A stretch of DNA of 64,000 nt, from positions 104,960,701-105,024,700 of the forward strand of contig OX104134.1 in NCBI GenBank assembly GCA_944470555.2, read 5' to 3'. The translations under genes and the position numbers were made by a program. Each line of letters starts with the position of its first letter. Positions within the stretch are counted from its first letter, which is position 1. Source of the DNA: Heterobilharzia americana. Its lineage: Eukaryota; Platyhelminthes; Trematoda; Strigeidida; Schistosomatidae. Of this stretch, positions 23,601-31,054 are shown piece after piece. A model generated the notes under the pieces. It did not search any database, was not told the origin of the DNA, and saw nothing but the letters and a program-made list of their open reading frames with translations.

Positions 23601-26600
23601 TTGAACGCCAGAGCGAGTCCTTATTGGAACAACACCATTCACTAAGAGGCGGGTACATCCATCTGATGAGTCTCATGTAGGACGAAATGTGTGTTCTGTA
23701 TATTACTGCCACCAGCCACTATCCATAATTAAAATCCAAACTTTCTTTGGATATTTATGATTTTCTTTTTTTGACCGCAAATAATATAGTTGTCTGCCTG
23801 TTTTGTCCTGACATATGACTGTCATACATAGCTGTAAGATGTAAACTATGGGTTATTCGATCATCATTGTTTTCAAATCACTGCCATTTGGTGATGCTGA
23901 AGGGTAAACAGAGTCAGAGTTATTTATTGGGTTTCACGTAAATTACTTATTTCAGCTATAAGCTTACGTTTGCTGAAAGAATTGAGGTACATATTGCTTA
24001 CATCGCTCTTATCCTTCATCAAGGGTTCATTTGCTTTACAGTGGGAAAGGTTTCAGAACTGACTACTATTGTGGTGCACTCCTTATGGGGAAAGATGATT
24101 GAAAAATAAAGGTGAAAGGCCTAATTCACATGAGTTGTTCATCATGGACCGACATCATTTGGAAGAAGATTGGAAACCTGGGAGCGCTGGACAGCTGTTT
24201 TGTCCTAGTATGGGACTCCTCAACAGAAGTTGAACATATGGACCATTGGATTCCAACCAGTGGCTCAATAGTAACATGCTGGCCGTGGAACTCGAAAGTC
24301 CTGGGTTTGACCCTTGTGAGGCGGGTTCGTGGGTGTAAACTGCTGAGGAGTCCGATGCTGGTTCGAAACAGTTGTCCATTGCTCCCAGGTTTCCAATCTT
24401 CCTTCAACTGATGTCGGTCCATGATGAATACCAACTTGAAAAAAATCACAAAATCCCCACAAACCCCCAAATTCTAATTCACATAATTCTTACTCTACAT
24501 ACACTTCTCAGAGAAACCGCTTACATTGTCACCTTTCTCCTTTATACTATAGATTATGTGTACGAACATGATCTATAGATTTCAACAGATTTTGTTGCAC
24601 ATTTATCTCTAGATTTTCCTGAGTCACGCCTCTTCTTTATGAGATCCTAGAGTGTAACAATTCCATGTCATTTTACAACTACCTATATGCGGACAGCCGA
24701 CCTGATCCATAAAAGATGCTGAGCATGTCTCATCGACTCCGAGATCTACACACCTCATATCAACACATCAAGCTATAAGGCACCAACATTGTACGACGAA
24801 GTAGATGGTGAGTAGGCATGCATAACATATATCTCAGGCATCTGAGTCGATGAAGGTTCCCAGCCTTACCGACTGAATTCTCGCTTCTGCTGAAAACTTT
24901 ATGTCCGACTTCTATGTTGCTGACATAGTGGCATCATGATACGTGACCTATGCTACGAAGTCAGCAGTAGTCGACCTCCTGAAACATCCACATATCCTTT
25001 TCCTTTAATGTTTCTTTATAGATGTATGTTAGAAGAGAACGAGCTGTAGTGTAGTACACTCAACTCATTGAGTGCTATTCGTATAATATAAAGGATGTGT
25101 TCTACCAAAAGCTGTCAGTCTTGGAACGTAAAGCTTGGATGCAGTAATAGAAGTGAGCGAGTTCCACGCTCAAGTAGGAAAGCTGGGCCAATGGGACAGG
25201 CACCTTGAAGATATATCTACCATTTTCTCTGTCGGCTAATCGACACCGGTGATCATCTCTCACAATTTTATTTTGATAATCACTTGCATCTGACCAACAT
25301 ATTTTAAGAGTATTTGGTTTGTCTACAGTTACCTGTTAGTGTAGGAATGTCTATGTTCGCATCCTAATGAAACCAAGAAAAAAACAACTGCGAAGTCTTT
25401 TTGTGGTTAACTGGAAGTTGAAAACGTTAAGTGTGCATTTTATGGGTTGACTGCTAAGCATTTATCTGAATATGGCAGCAGTTCTCTTCATGATAGAGCC
25501 TGACGTAATATTGAGTCTGTTGTAGAAAAAGCAGTGAAGATAGTTGGTATTATACAACCAAAAGTTATGAGAAGCCTCTGGATTTCCTCAACGTCATCCA
25601 AATTGATGGTTGCAGGAATACTTTTTCCATCTGACCGCTATGAGGAGTAAAAGCAAATTAGACGTTTGTTGATTTAGTAATCTCCTCAATGCTATCCGTG
25701 GTGAACGGAAAATGGGAAAAAGATGGAAAATGTATCGAGATTAGGTAATACTTGGTGGCTGTTTAGGTACACTGAAAATATTAGCAAGAAGAAAGCTATG
25801 ATTGGATTGGTCATCACCTAAAATAGATGGGTTTCAAACAAGTATACCTTTTGGCTTCCGACACATGCCGTATTTCTTGACCTGAATGCGTCATTCGAAT
25901 CTATCGATAGGGACGTGTTGTGACAGTACTTGACTATGGAGGGAGTACCCAGTAGATTTACTATGACCCTCCACTCAAAATTGGTTGTTTAAAAGCTCAT
26001 GAAGAGTTGTCGACTGAAATAACAATATCCAGTGGTGTGCGCCAAAGCTACACGCTGTCGTCGTTCCTGTATAATCTTGTCATACACGCGGTGATTGACG
26101 TAACCCTAGGTACTTCCAAATCATCAGGGACCGACTTAGTCGTGGGACGACACGTGGTAGACTACGTGGTGCTATTGTGGGATGATGCTGACAAAATACA
26201 TACTGTTCTAAACGTCTTTAGTGAAGGTCTAAGTTTATTTGACTAACGTATGTTTTGCACCTATCTTACTTAATATAATGCCACACGACTGGTTTGCAGC
26301 TACTCCAAATTTAAGGATAGGGAAAGAAATGGTAAGATGCACTGACCGCTTCACTTAGTGAGCTGCATCAGTTGGAGTGAGTTGTTGCTCAAGTGATCTC
26401 AGCTAGAGCACAAAGGCTTGTCTGGCGTTCACCAATTTACACCATCTCCGGCGCCGGTGATACCTCTCACTACATATCAAAAGACGACTATATTGCACTA
26501 CAGTTCTCTCTGCCGTGTTATACAGCTGAGATGACCTGCGAAAGCAGAAGATATGAGAAGGTGCACAGATTTTTTTTACCATGGGTGTCTTCGTAGCATT

Positions 26601-27302
26601 ACTCACGTATGATGGAATCGCCGTTTGAACAATGTTAAGTTTACACAAAAGGTACTAGATAAGACAAGCAAGTTAGTCGATAACGTTGTAACCTTCACCG
26701 ACTGAGGTAGGTGTGTGTTTGGTATGCCATGCCACCACCTACCTTGACGAACAATGTTAGCTGAAGTCAGATTAAGTTGAGAAAAGACTCGTGTTTGCCA
26801 GACCAAGAAGTGGCATCAGTCGATAAAGTTTTTGATTATTGATCTGAAGCATGCAGATAGATGAAAGCTGCACTGCCAGGGTTTTCAAGATGATCAGAAT
26901 CTGTATTTGTTGACTCTTGTTGATGTTGGTTGAAAATGTGTTACAATGACACAGATGTAGACACTTTTTTGCTATCTTTAATGGTCTTAGTATTTTCTCT
27001 GAACTTTAGTGATCTATTCCTGCTCCATCTATGCACTTTTTTTGCTATTTTCTACGTTGTTTCGTCTGTTTCCATCGGCAATGTCGTTAATTAAATTGAA
27101 TTATATGGAATATGAGGGTGCTTCATGCACTGTAAGCTAGTTGCTACTAAAATATGTTTATAACACTTTCTTTGTTTTAGTGTATAAAATCTGGCGTGGA
27201 CCATTGCATGAAGAAGCCACAGCGGATATTGAATGGGTTTACCGGCCATATATGACCACTACATTCAAGAGACATTTTCTGTCAGAGCAAACGACTTCAT
27301 GA
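14467..27302 (+). CDS. IMP4: U3 small nucleolar ribonucleoprotein protein IMP4 (five visible coding exons)
   Basis: IMP4 is a Brix-domain protein. With IMP3 and MPP10 it binds U3 snoRNA in the nucleolar small-subunit processome and helps U3 pair with pre-rRNA for 18S maturation. Exons 14467-14659, 14698-14897, 16691-16998, 19944-20014 and 27181-27302 join in frame (894 nt with stop, 297 residues plus an initiator Met), close to the 291 residues of human IMP4. Visible family blocks: ARLRREFVYRR, DWSDDGGEG, DDEYFWAGTEDPRVVVTTSR, PSSKLKEFAKEL, ISHLPFGPTAIFTL, LFPVPKDDSRRVV, LELTEHGPSFDMR and EEATADIEW. All introns are GT-AG. Introns are 38, 1793, 2945 and 7166 bp. No ATG precedes residue 2 in frame, and a spliced-leader start codon is likely. 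AATAAA lies at 27327. Confidence 0.93.
14698..14897 (+). CDS. IMP4: IMP4 exon 3 (second visible coding exon)
   Basis: Encodes the start of the Brix domain, including WAGTEDPRVVVTTSR and FAKELRFLIPNASKINRG. The intron before it is only 38 bp (14660-14697), a size typical of 5' introns in schistosome genes. It ends in phase 0 at GTATG. Confidence 0.92.
15100..15740 (+). mobile_element. RTE-A fragment, endonuclease part
   Basis: Plus-strand piece matching the family-A polyprotein N-terminus: VEAFNVQTLCQVGRQASLTKTL corresponds to IGAFNVRTLRQIGQQASLAKTL, and FTLRVSGDS is identical. A 140-codon frame (15066-15488) survives, then stops appear. It lies sense to IMP4 within an intron. Confidence 0.8.
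15899..16180. mobile_element. Type-1 (Sm-alpha-like) SINE with inverted hammerhead units
   Basis: A minus-strand hammerhead relic (CTGACGAG complement at 16047-16054, GAAAC complement at 16030-16034) is followed by a short tRNA-like piece and then a plus-strand relic (CTGGTGAG at 16120-16127, GCAAC at 16141-16145). Core changes in both make cleavage unlikely. The stem II sequence around GAGTCCC...GGAC is that of the known schistosome Sm-alpha ribozyme. Confidence 0.75.
16199..16617 (-). mobile_element. Type-2 tRNA-like SINE
   Basis: Member of a roughly 400-bp repeat family seen about ten times in the window. On the minus strand it has a tRNA-like promoter (box A region near TGGCTCAATGGTAACGTG, box B region GGTTCGATCC-like), then a hammerhead-like segment, here degraded. 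It ends with the family tail (AATTTGGGGG). Confidence 0.75.
16691..16998 (+). CDS. IMP4: IMP4 exon 4 (third visible coding exon)
   Basis: Encodes the Brix-domain centre: VVIVNESRGVPDTLIISHL, PFGPTAIFTLYNV, RHDMETMG and LFPVPKDDSRRVVTW. Acceptor TCAATAACAG, donor GTGAG, exits in phase 2. Confidence 0.93.
17505..17645 (+). mobile_element. Type-1 SINE with hammerhead
   Basis: tRNA-like section (TGGCCTAGTTGGATAA as box A, GGGTTTGAGTC as box B) followed by the conserved ACAACATCACTCACTGGGAG linker and a hammerhead unit. Located in the IMP4 intron 16999-19943, sense to the gene. Confidence 0.75.
17586..17634 (+). ncRNA. Hammerhead ribozyme relic
   Basis: Core CTGATGAG (17593-17600) and GAAA (17614-17617) are both intact and stem II TCC...GGA is paired. 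The cleavage-site triplet, normally GTC in this family, reads GCC, and stem I is weak. Self-cleavage is therefore doubtful. Confidence 0.6.
17646..18720. other. IMP4 intron section, nothing recognised
   Basis: AT-rich intronic sequence. A 100-codon frame at 17859-18161 (MDHTVEQHY and onward) shows no motif and ends in hydrophobic low-complexity text. No repeat is named. Confidence 0.4.
18727..19150 (+). mobile_element. Type-2 tRNA-like SINE
   Basis: Plus-strand unit with the family head, a tRNA-like part (CCCAGTGGCTCAATGGTAAC, then TTGGTTTGATCC) and a hammerhead-like segment at 19046-19095. There the first core is CTGAGGAG but the second core is GAGA instead of GAAA, so it is probably inactive. 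Confidence 0.8.
19944..20014 (+). CDS. IMP4: IMP4 exon 5 (fourth visible coding exon)
   Basis: A 71-nt exon coding for HHTYKYVDKKLELTEHGP and FDMR. The acceptor is a T-rich tract ending AAAG at 19943 and the donor is GTGAGT at 20015. Phase 2 in and phase 1 out agree with its neighbours. Confidence 0.9.
20147..20640 (+). mobile_element. RTE-A 3' end, 5'-truncated; left arm of a long inverted repeat
   Basis: Plus-strand C-terminus and 3' UTR of family A, including MKSLTVGLIHVRRC and GNRSQWCRCIHSQ. The truncation point is within GGCCGTTAA at 20148. The segment is nearly identical to the reverse complement of 27529-28015, over about 486 bp. The two arms bracket the last IMP4 exon. Confidence 0.85.
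20700..20870 (+). mobile_element. tRNA-like element (third type), inserted in an RTE 3' end
   Basis: The sequence has a box A-like TGGCTCATTAGTTTAAG and a perfect box B, GGTTCGAACCC, within ACGGGTTCGAACCCGACCCC. RTE-A 3'-UTR text resumes at about 20872 (GTGTGAAGTGTGGCAAC), so it interrupts that repeat. A cloverleaf is not complete, so I regard it as a SINE head rather than a tRNA gene. Confidence 0.55.
20930..21695. other. Intron section, nothing recognised
   Basis: AT-rich intronic sequence without recognisable coding. At 21338-21375 TTTGGTC and GACCAAA can pair in a short stem, with a related TTTGG repeat beside it. No function is evident. Confidence 0.35.
21700..22290. mobile_element. Type-2 SINE, inverted pair
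   Basis: A minus-oriented unit (21700-22085) is followed head-on by a plus-oriented partial unit (22085-22290) that contains the box B region GAGTTCGATCCC and a hammerhead-like segment with GGACAGAACAG. Both hammerhead cores are damaged. Confidence 0.7.
22720..23170 (+). mobile_element. Type-2 tRNA-like SINE
   Basis: Full-length type unit with its own flanking GACATTATTTAGAGGG-like head, tRNA-like part with a GGGTTCGATTTC box B and a hammerhead-like segment at 23036-23085 (CTGAGGAG ... GAGA ... GTC). The second core carries A to G, so activity is not expected. Confidence 0.75.
23380..23710. mobile_element. Type-1 SINE with inverted hammerhead units
   Basis: A minus-strand relic (core complement CTTGTCAG at 23522-23529) is followed by tRNA-like text in reverse and a plus-strand hammerhead unit at 23655-23702. 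This is the same back-to-back layout as at 15899-16180 and 46660-46930. Confidence 0.7.
23655..23702 (+). ncRNA. Hammerhead ribozyme candidate
   Basis: Core CTGATGAG (23663-23670) and GAAA (23684-23687) are intact. The site triplet is GTT instead of GTC, which is permitted in the N-U-H rule but slower, and stem III consists mainly of G-U pairs. Weak candidate. Confidence 0.5.
24135..24478. mobile_element. Type-2 SINE, inverted pair
   Basis: A minus-strand hammerhead-bearing half (24160-24215) is followed by a plus-strand tRNA-like part (CAGTGGCTCAATAGTAAC, then TGGGTTTGACCC) and a plus-strand hammerhead-like segment. Confidence 0.75.
24336..24384 (+). ncRNA. Hammerhead-like motif with intact core
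   Basis: Core CTGAGGAG at 24343-24350 (the variable position 7 is G), GAAA at 24365-24368, and site GTC at 24374-24376. Stem II is shortened by changes at its base and stem I is weak, so folding needs testing. Confidence 0.5.
24680..25080 (-). mobile_element. RTE-A remnant, C-terminus
   Basis: Minus-strand decayed copy of the family-A C-terminal region, from the DEVVNLHRLRWLGH area to the RLQVFDHRCLRSI area. No open frame remains. Confidence 0.6.
25090..26990 (+). mobile_element. RTE-A remnant, endonuclease to 3' end
   Basis: Plus-strand degraded copy that faces the previous one. From left to right it shows endonuclease text (VFYQKLSVLERK near 25090), RT text (FLDLNASFESIDRDVL near 25880 and SSGVRQSYTLSSFLYN near 26030), a damaged active-site box reading VDYVVLLWDDADK (26157-26195) and the C-terminal region to about 26990. 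Many stops. Confidence 0.7.
27181..27302 (+). CDS. IMP4: IMP4 last coding exon
   Basis: Encodes YKIWRGPLHEEATADIEW and the C-terminal FKRHFLSEQTTS, stop TGA at 27300-27302. The acceptor is CTTTGTTTTAG at 27170-27180. The TADIEW block is strongly conserved in IMP4. Confidence 0.93.
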
Positions 27303-27326
27303 TTTGTATTTTCTTGTAAATCGAAT

Positions 27327-27332
27327 AATAAA
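27327..27332 (+). terminator. Polyadenylation signal of IMP4
   Basis: AATAAA 25 nt after the stop codon, in an A-rich context. No other canonical signal is seen before the inverted RTE copy begins. Confidence 0.7.
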
Positions 27333-27409
27333 AAGATTTCCTTAAGAACAAATGATTGGTTATTTCGTGGTTTTTTTTTGTGTCCAAATGATTGACTATC
27401 ATTATCAAC

Positions 27410-28655
27410 ATAGGTTCTCACACACAGGTGCATCGGCTCAAGTTGCCACACTTCACAGTAATAGGCAAAGAACTGATGAATAGAAAAAGTGAGACTAAAG
27501 TTAATAAAGTTGTTTGAGAAAATAAACAATGTAAAGATGAAGGTTAGTGCAAATATCAAAGCTTCAGAAGACGTCTGAGAGTGAATACATCTGCACCATT
27601 GTGACCGATTCCCAGCCATTTCACCAAGAGTTCTCAACCACTCATTCCTATCGTCTTGAGGACCCCAGCCAAACAGTCTACACCTCCTCACATGAATGAG
27701 ACCAACAGTTAGGGACTTCATGGACTAGTGCCTCGTCTTGGTCTGATCACCCTGAACTCTCTTCCAACCTAATCTAACTTCTCCTAGTATGGAACTGGAG
27801 GTGGGTGGGCGTGACTGGGTATGTGCACACACCTGCAAGTTATCTCAGCCTATGAAGGTTCACGATGCTATCAATTGACTAGCCTGTCTTGCCTAGTATC
27901 GTTCACCTGGCCTCAACACTGTTTACGCGGTGATTCCACCAAGCACGGGCAATGCTACGAAGACATCTGTGATCAAAATTTTGCAGTCACTTCATGTCTT
28001 CTACTCTTAACGGCCATATCTCATAGACGTACAATAGAAGAGAACGAATTACAGCGCAGTATACTCGTCTCTTATCAGGTAGCCGGATATTTTGCCGATG
28101 CCTCAACTGACGTAAGTTGGTAAACTCTAAACAGATGTTGTGTATCTGAGCTGAGATTTCGTCAGCAACCAGCCCGTTATAAGTTATGCAACTTCCCAAG
28201 TAAGTGAAGTGGTTGACACATTCCACCACTTCACTCCCTATCATTAAGCTGGGAATACTTGCAGACAACCAGTCCTGAAGCAACATTCTGCATTTGACAG
28301 TTGCGATGTACATGCCAAACATACTCAGATTTCTGTTCAGAAGGCCATACATTCTGTCAGCTTCTTCATTTAGCATGACAGTATCGTCTGCACACTCCAA
28401 GTTGATCAGATGACCTCCAGGGAGTAGGTCAATCTCTGTGAAGTCAGACGTACCTAAAGTTATGTCCATTAGTACATTTTTGATGAAGTTAAGTGGGAGC
28501 AGTTGCAGTAGGCATTCCTAGCGGACACCACTAGTTGTTGTCAAATTTAATGACAAATCTCCATAAGCCTGTATACGGCTGAGTGACTTCAAATAGAAAG
28601 CTTAGATTAGCGCTATATTCTTTCTCTGTACTCATTTCACAGTCAAACACTGCCA
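27410..28655 (-). mobile_element. RTE-A copy, RT C-terminal half and 3' end
   Basis: Minus-strand copy starting just downstream of IMP4. It includes a 160-codon frame (27987-28469) with the active-site box LECADDTVML, where tyrosine is replaced by cysteine (ECADD for EYADD), followed by VVECVNHFTYLGS. The 3' part (27529-28015) is the right arm of the inverted repeat with 20147-20632. It is 5'-truncated or interrupted at about 28655 by a foldback element. Confidence 0.8.
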
Positions 28656-28673
28656 GAGTCGACGCATATCTTT

Positions 28674-29097
28674 CAATGAGCATCTTACTTTTCATTGCTT
28701 TCATTTAATGCAATCCCATCATCTGGCATGAGAAAATTATATTACCAGGTTTCACCGTGCATGCGACAAATCCTCCCTGTAAGATATTCACTTTAATTTT
28801 ACGCTGAAAGTAAATATACCAAGAAAACAAGGTTTGTCGATAAGCTGAACTCACTACCGATGCTGTAACCAATACGAACATCTTGATAAGTATTCACATA
28901 TAAACAATTATCAAGATGTTCTTATTGGTTACTGTATCGGTAAACCTTGTTCTCTTGGTGTATTTACTTTCAGCGTAAAATTAAGGTGAATATCTAACAG
29001 GGAAGATTTGTCGCATGCACGGTGAAATCTGGTAATGTAATTTTCTCACGCCCAGATGACAGGATTGCATTAAATTAAAGCAATGAAATGCTCATTG
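28674..29097. mobile_element. Foldback (long-TIR, MITE-like) element
   Basis: Left arm 28674-28889 and right arm 28908-29097 are reverse complements with scattered mismatches and a roughly 20-bp insertion in the left arm at about 28838-28860. The loop is 18 nt. Shared landmarks are TTAATGCAATCC, CCGTGCATGCGACAAATC, TTTTACGCTGAAAGTAAATA and AACATCTTGATAA. There is no coding capacity. Weak pairing continues a few bases outward on both sides. The element abuts the RTE-A copy. I do not recognise the family. Confidence 0.8.
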
Positions 29098-29109
29098 GAA
29101 TATACGCAC

Positions 29110-29520
29110 CAATTGTTATTCACTGACTCCATTATGACTTTTTGTAAAGGTAGGGCACTACGGAATTGAGTCTTTATTTACCACTTTGCAGTTATCACAC
29201 CGTGATTTCATCCGAGAATCTGAGTGTTGGTTTCAATCTTCATCAGCTGTTAAAATGAGCTGAATTCAGATGGGGATGTAATTCTAAAGGCCTCAGGGTA
29301 ATATTAGCATAATTTGATAACTGTGTATTTGCAGGGATGGTTTTCAAAAGAAGGTTATATTTATTGATAAGCTTCAAAGATGGTTCCGAATCCAAATTTT
29401 AAGTCAGCGGTGAAAGATACCACATGTATATGATAATGAAGAAATATCCGTGGGCTACCGTCTCAATTTTCTACGCAGCTGATGATGACTTCCGCTTTGT
29501 TTTCCATCCATACACTAACG
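29110..29520. other. No recognised feature
   Basis: About 400 bp of AT-rich sequence with no long frame or known repeat. Confidence 0.35.
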
Positions 29521-29529
29521 TTGCCAGAC

Positions 29530-29765
29530 TTCACAGTAGTAAACAACAAACAGGTGGATAGAAAAAGTTATATCAAGGTAAACGAAGTTGTGAGAGAATA
29601 GGCAATTTGAAGATGAAGTTTAGTGCGAATATCCAAGCTTTATGATACGTCAAAGAGTGAATACTTATGCGCCACTGTGAAGGATTTTCAGCCATGTTAC
29701 TAAGAGCTCTTACCTACTGATTTCTGTCGTCTTGGGGACCTCAGCCAGGGAGTGTATATGAAGTG
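29530..29765 (-). mobile_element. RTE-A 3'-end fragment
   Basis: Minus-strand copy of the family-A C-terminal tip and 3' UTR (the CATTGTGAC... GCCATTTCACC region and the GTGAAGTCTGGCAAC end). Non-coding remnant. Confidence 0.65.
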
Positions 29766-29985
29766 TTGTTAGAATTCTGTCTATCAAGTTGGCGATGTGA
29801 ACGCCATTTTAGGTATCGTGTCATCTTGAATCATGTTTGTTGTTTGAAAAGAATTGACAAGAAGCTGAAGCTTCAGCCGCAAGTAGTTTTCTGATTAAAG
29901 AAAGAAGCTTGATATCAAGTACTGATTGCCTTCCAGTAATCAGAATGAAGCGTCGGCTAGTAACACTCTACAATTGCTTATTCTA

Positions 29986-30515
29986 TCATTTTACATAAGA
30001 CATTTTCAGTGATCGTAAAATGAAGATCTGGGGAGAATAGAGGCAGAATGATAGCTTCTTGATGTCAATATAGAAATAGTTGAAGAATATATCAATGGGG
30101 ATTGGAGTGTAACGATGAGCATTCGGTATACACACAGGGAGATATTCCAAAATTGTTGCGGTTCCTGTGTATCCATTATAAACCCATAGTCGGAAAAAAT
30201 GAGAAGTCGTGACATCTTCCTGGTGAGAATAATAATTATGATACGTGACACTGTTGGGATGGTCACCAACTCTGGTTCTATTTGTAAATAAAAATCTATT
30301 TTGGGTGAGTGGCTCATTCTTATTGGTGTAGTACTTGCAAACAACCTTCAGGACGAAATGCTTATCGTTGTGAATGGGAAGTCTAATCATGATGCACGTA
30401 GCTTTACAAAATGAATTCCAGCGTTTTAATTTATTTTTCTTAATAAGCTGGGACTTCTTGAGATACGATGTTAACAGATACCGGAACTGGTAACCTTGGA
30501 ACTTCGTTCTTTATA
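29986..30515 (-). CDS. Unidentified open frame, about 176 codons
   Basis: The minus-strand frame is stop-free from about 30515 to the stop at 29986; an ATG lies at 30390, giving 134 residues. The text is rich in aromatic and polar residues (YHNYYSHQEDV, FFRLWVYNGYTG, YLPVCIPNAHRY) and is not simple sequence. No known domain is recognised, and no retroelement motif. It could be one exon of a minus-strand host gene or part of an undescribed element. Chance is possible but a stop-free run of this length is unusual at this AT content. No splice sites are assigned. Confidence 0.35.
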
Positions 30516-30519
30516 CTGG

Positions 30520-31042
30520 TTACCAATGATGAATTGTTTTTCATAAAAACGCATTTATATAATGAACCCAAAAAATATTTTTTTTAAAATTATGTTTACC
30601 AGTAGCTTGGACCTGTGTGACGTGTTTCAGTTTTTGACTGACTGTGACATCCAGACTTTTGTTGAGTCAAAATGCCGTTACTTTGTTTATTGAGCTACGC
30701 TGTGATGGATTAATTCTCGGTTCCATAGAATATGCTCTGGCTATGAACTAGTGCCACACCAAATCACCTTCTGTTAGCCACTATATATGCTACTTGTTAT
30801 TCTTTATTTGACGTGAACATTGTAAATGCATTTTCGTTTGTTTGTACCGTGTTTGTATGATACTTGGTTGGCTGCGACTTCTGAATCGCATTGCATTAGG
30901 AATATCTTCTCTACTATCTTTACTTTCATCTTCTTTTTTCACTTTTTCTGACATTGGTGGGTCAGCACCATTTGGAGCGTTCGAAAAACGTGAAGGTATC
31001 TGGGGCTAGTATTAATACGCTTTGAGTTAAGTTCGTATATGC
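30520..31042. other. No recognised feature
   Basis: About 500 bp of AT-rich sequence before the 3' target-site duplication of the family-B RTE element. Nothing else is seen. Confidence 0.35.
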
Positions 31043-31054
31043 TGCACTTCTCTT
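31043..31054. repeat. Target-site duplication, 3' side of RTE-B
   Basis: The 12-bp string TGCACTTCTCTT is repeated exactly at 34201-34212. Confidence 0.85.

Larger units (their letters stand above)
20015..27180 (+). other. IMP4 last intron, 7166 bp
   Basis: The largest intron of the gene. It holds an RTE-A 3' end, a tRNA-like element, four to five SINE units and two opposed RTE-A remnants. Donor GTGAGT, acceptor CTTTGTTTTAG. Confidence 0.85.
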
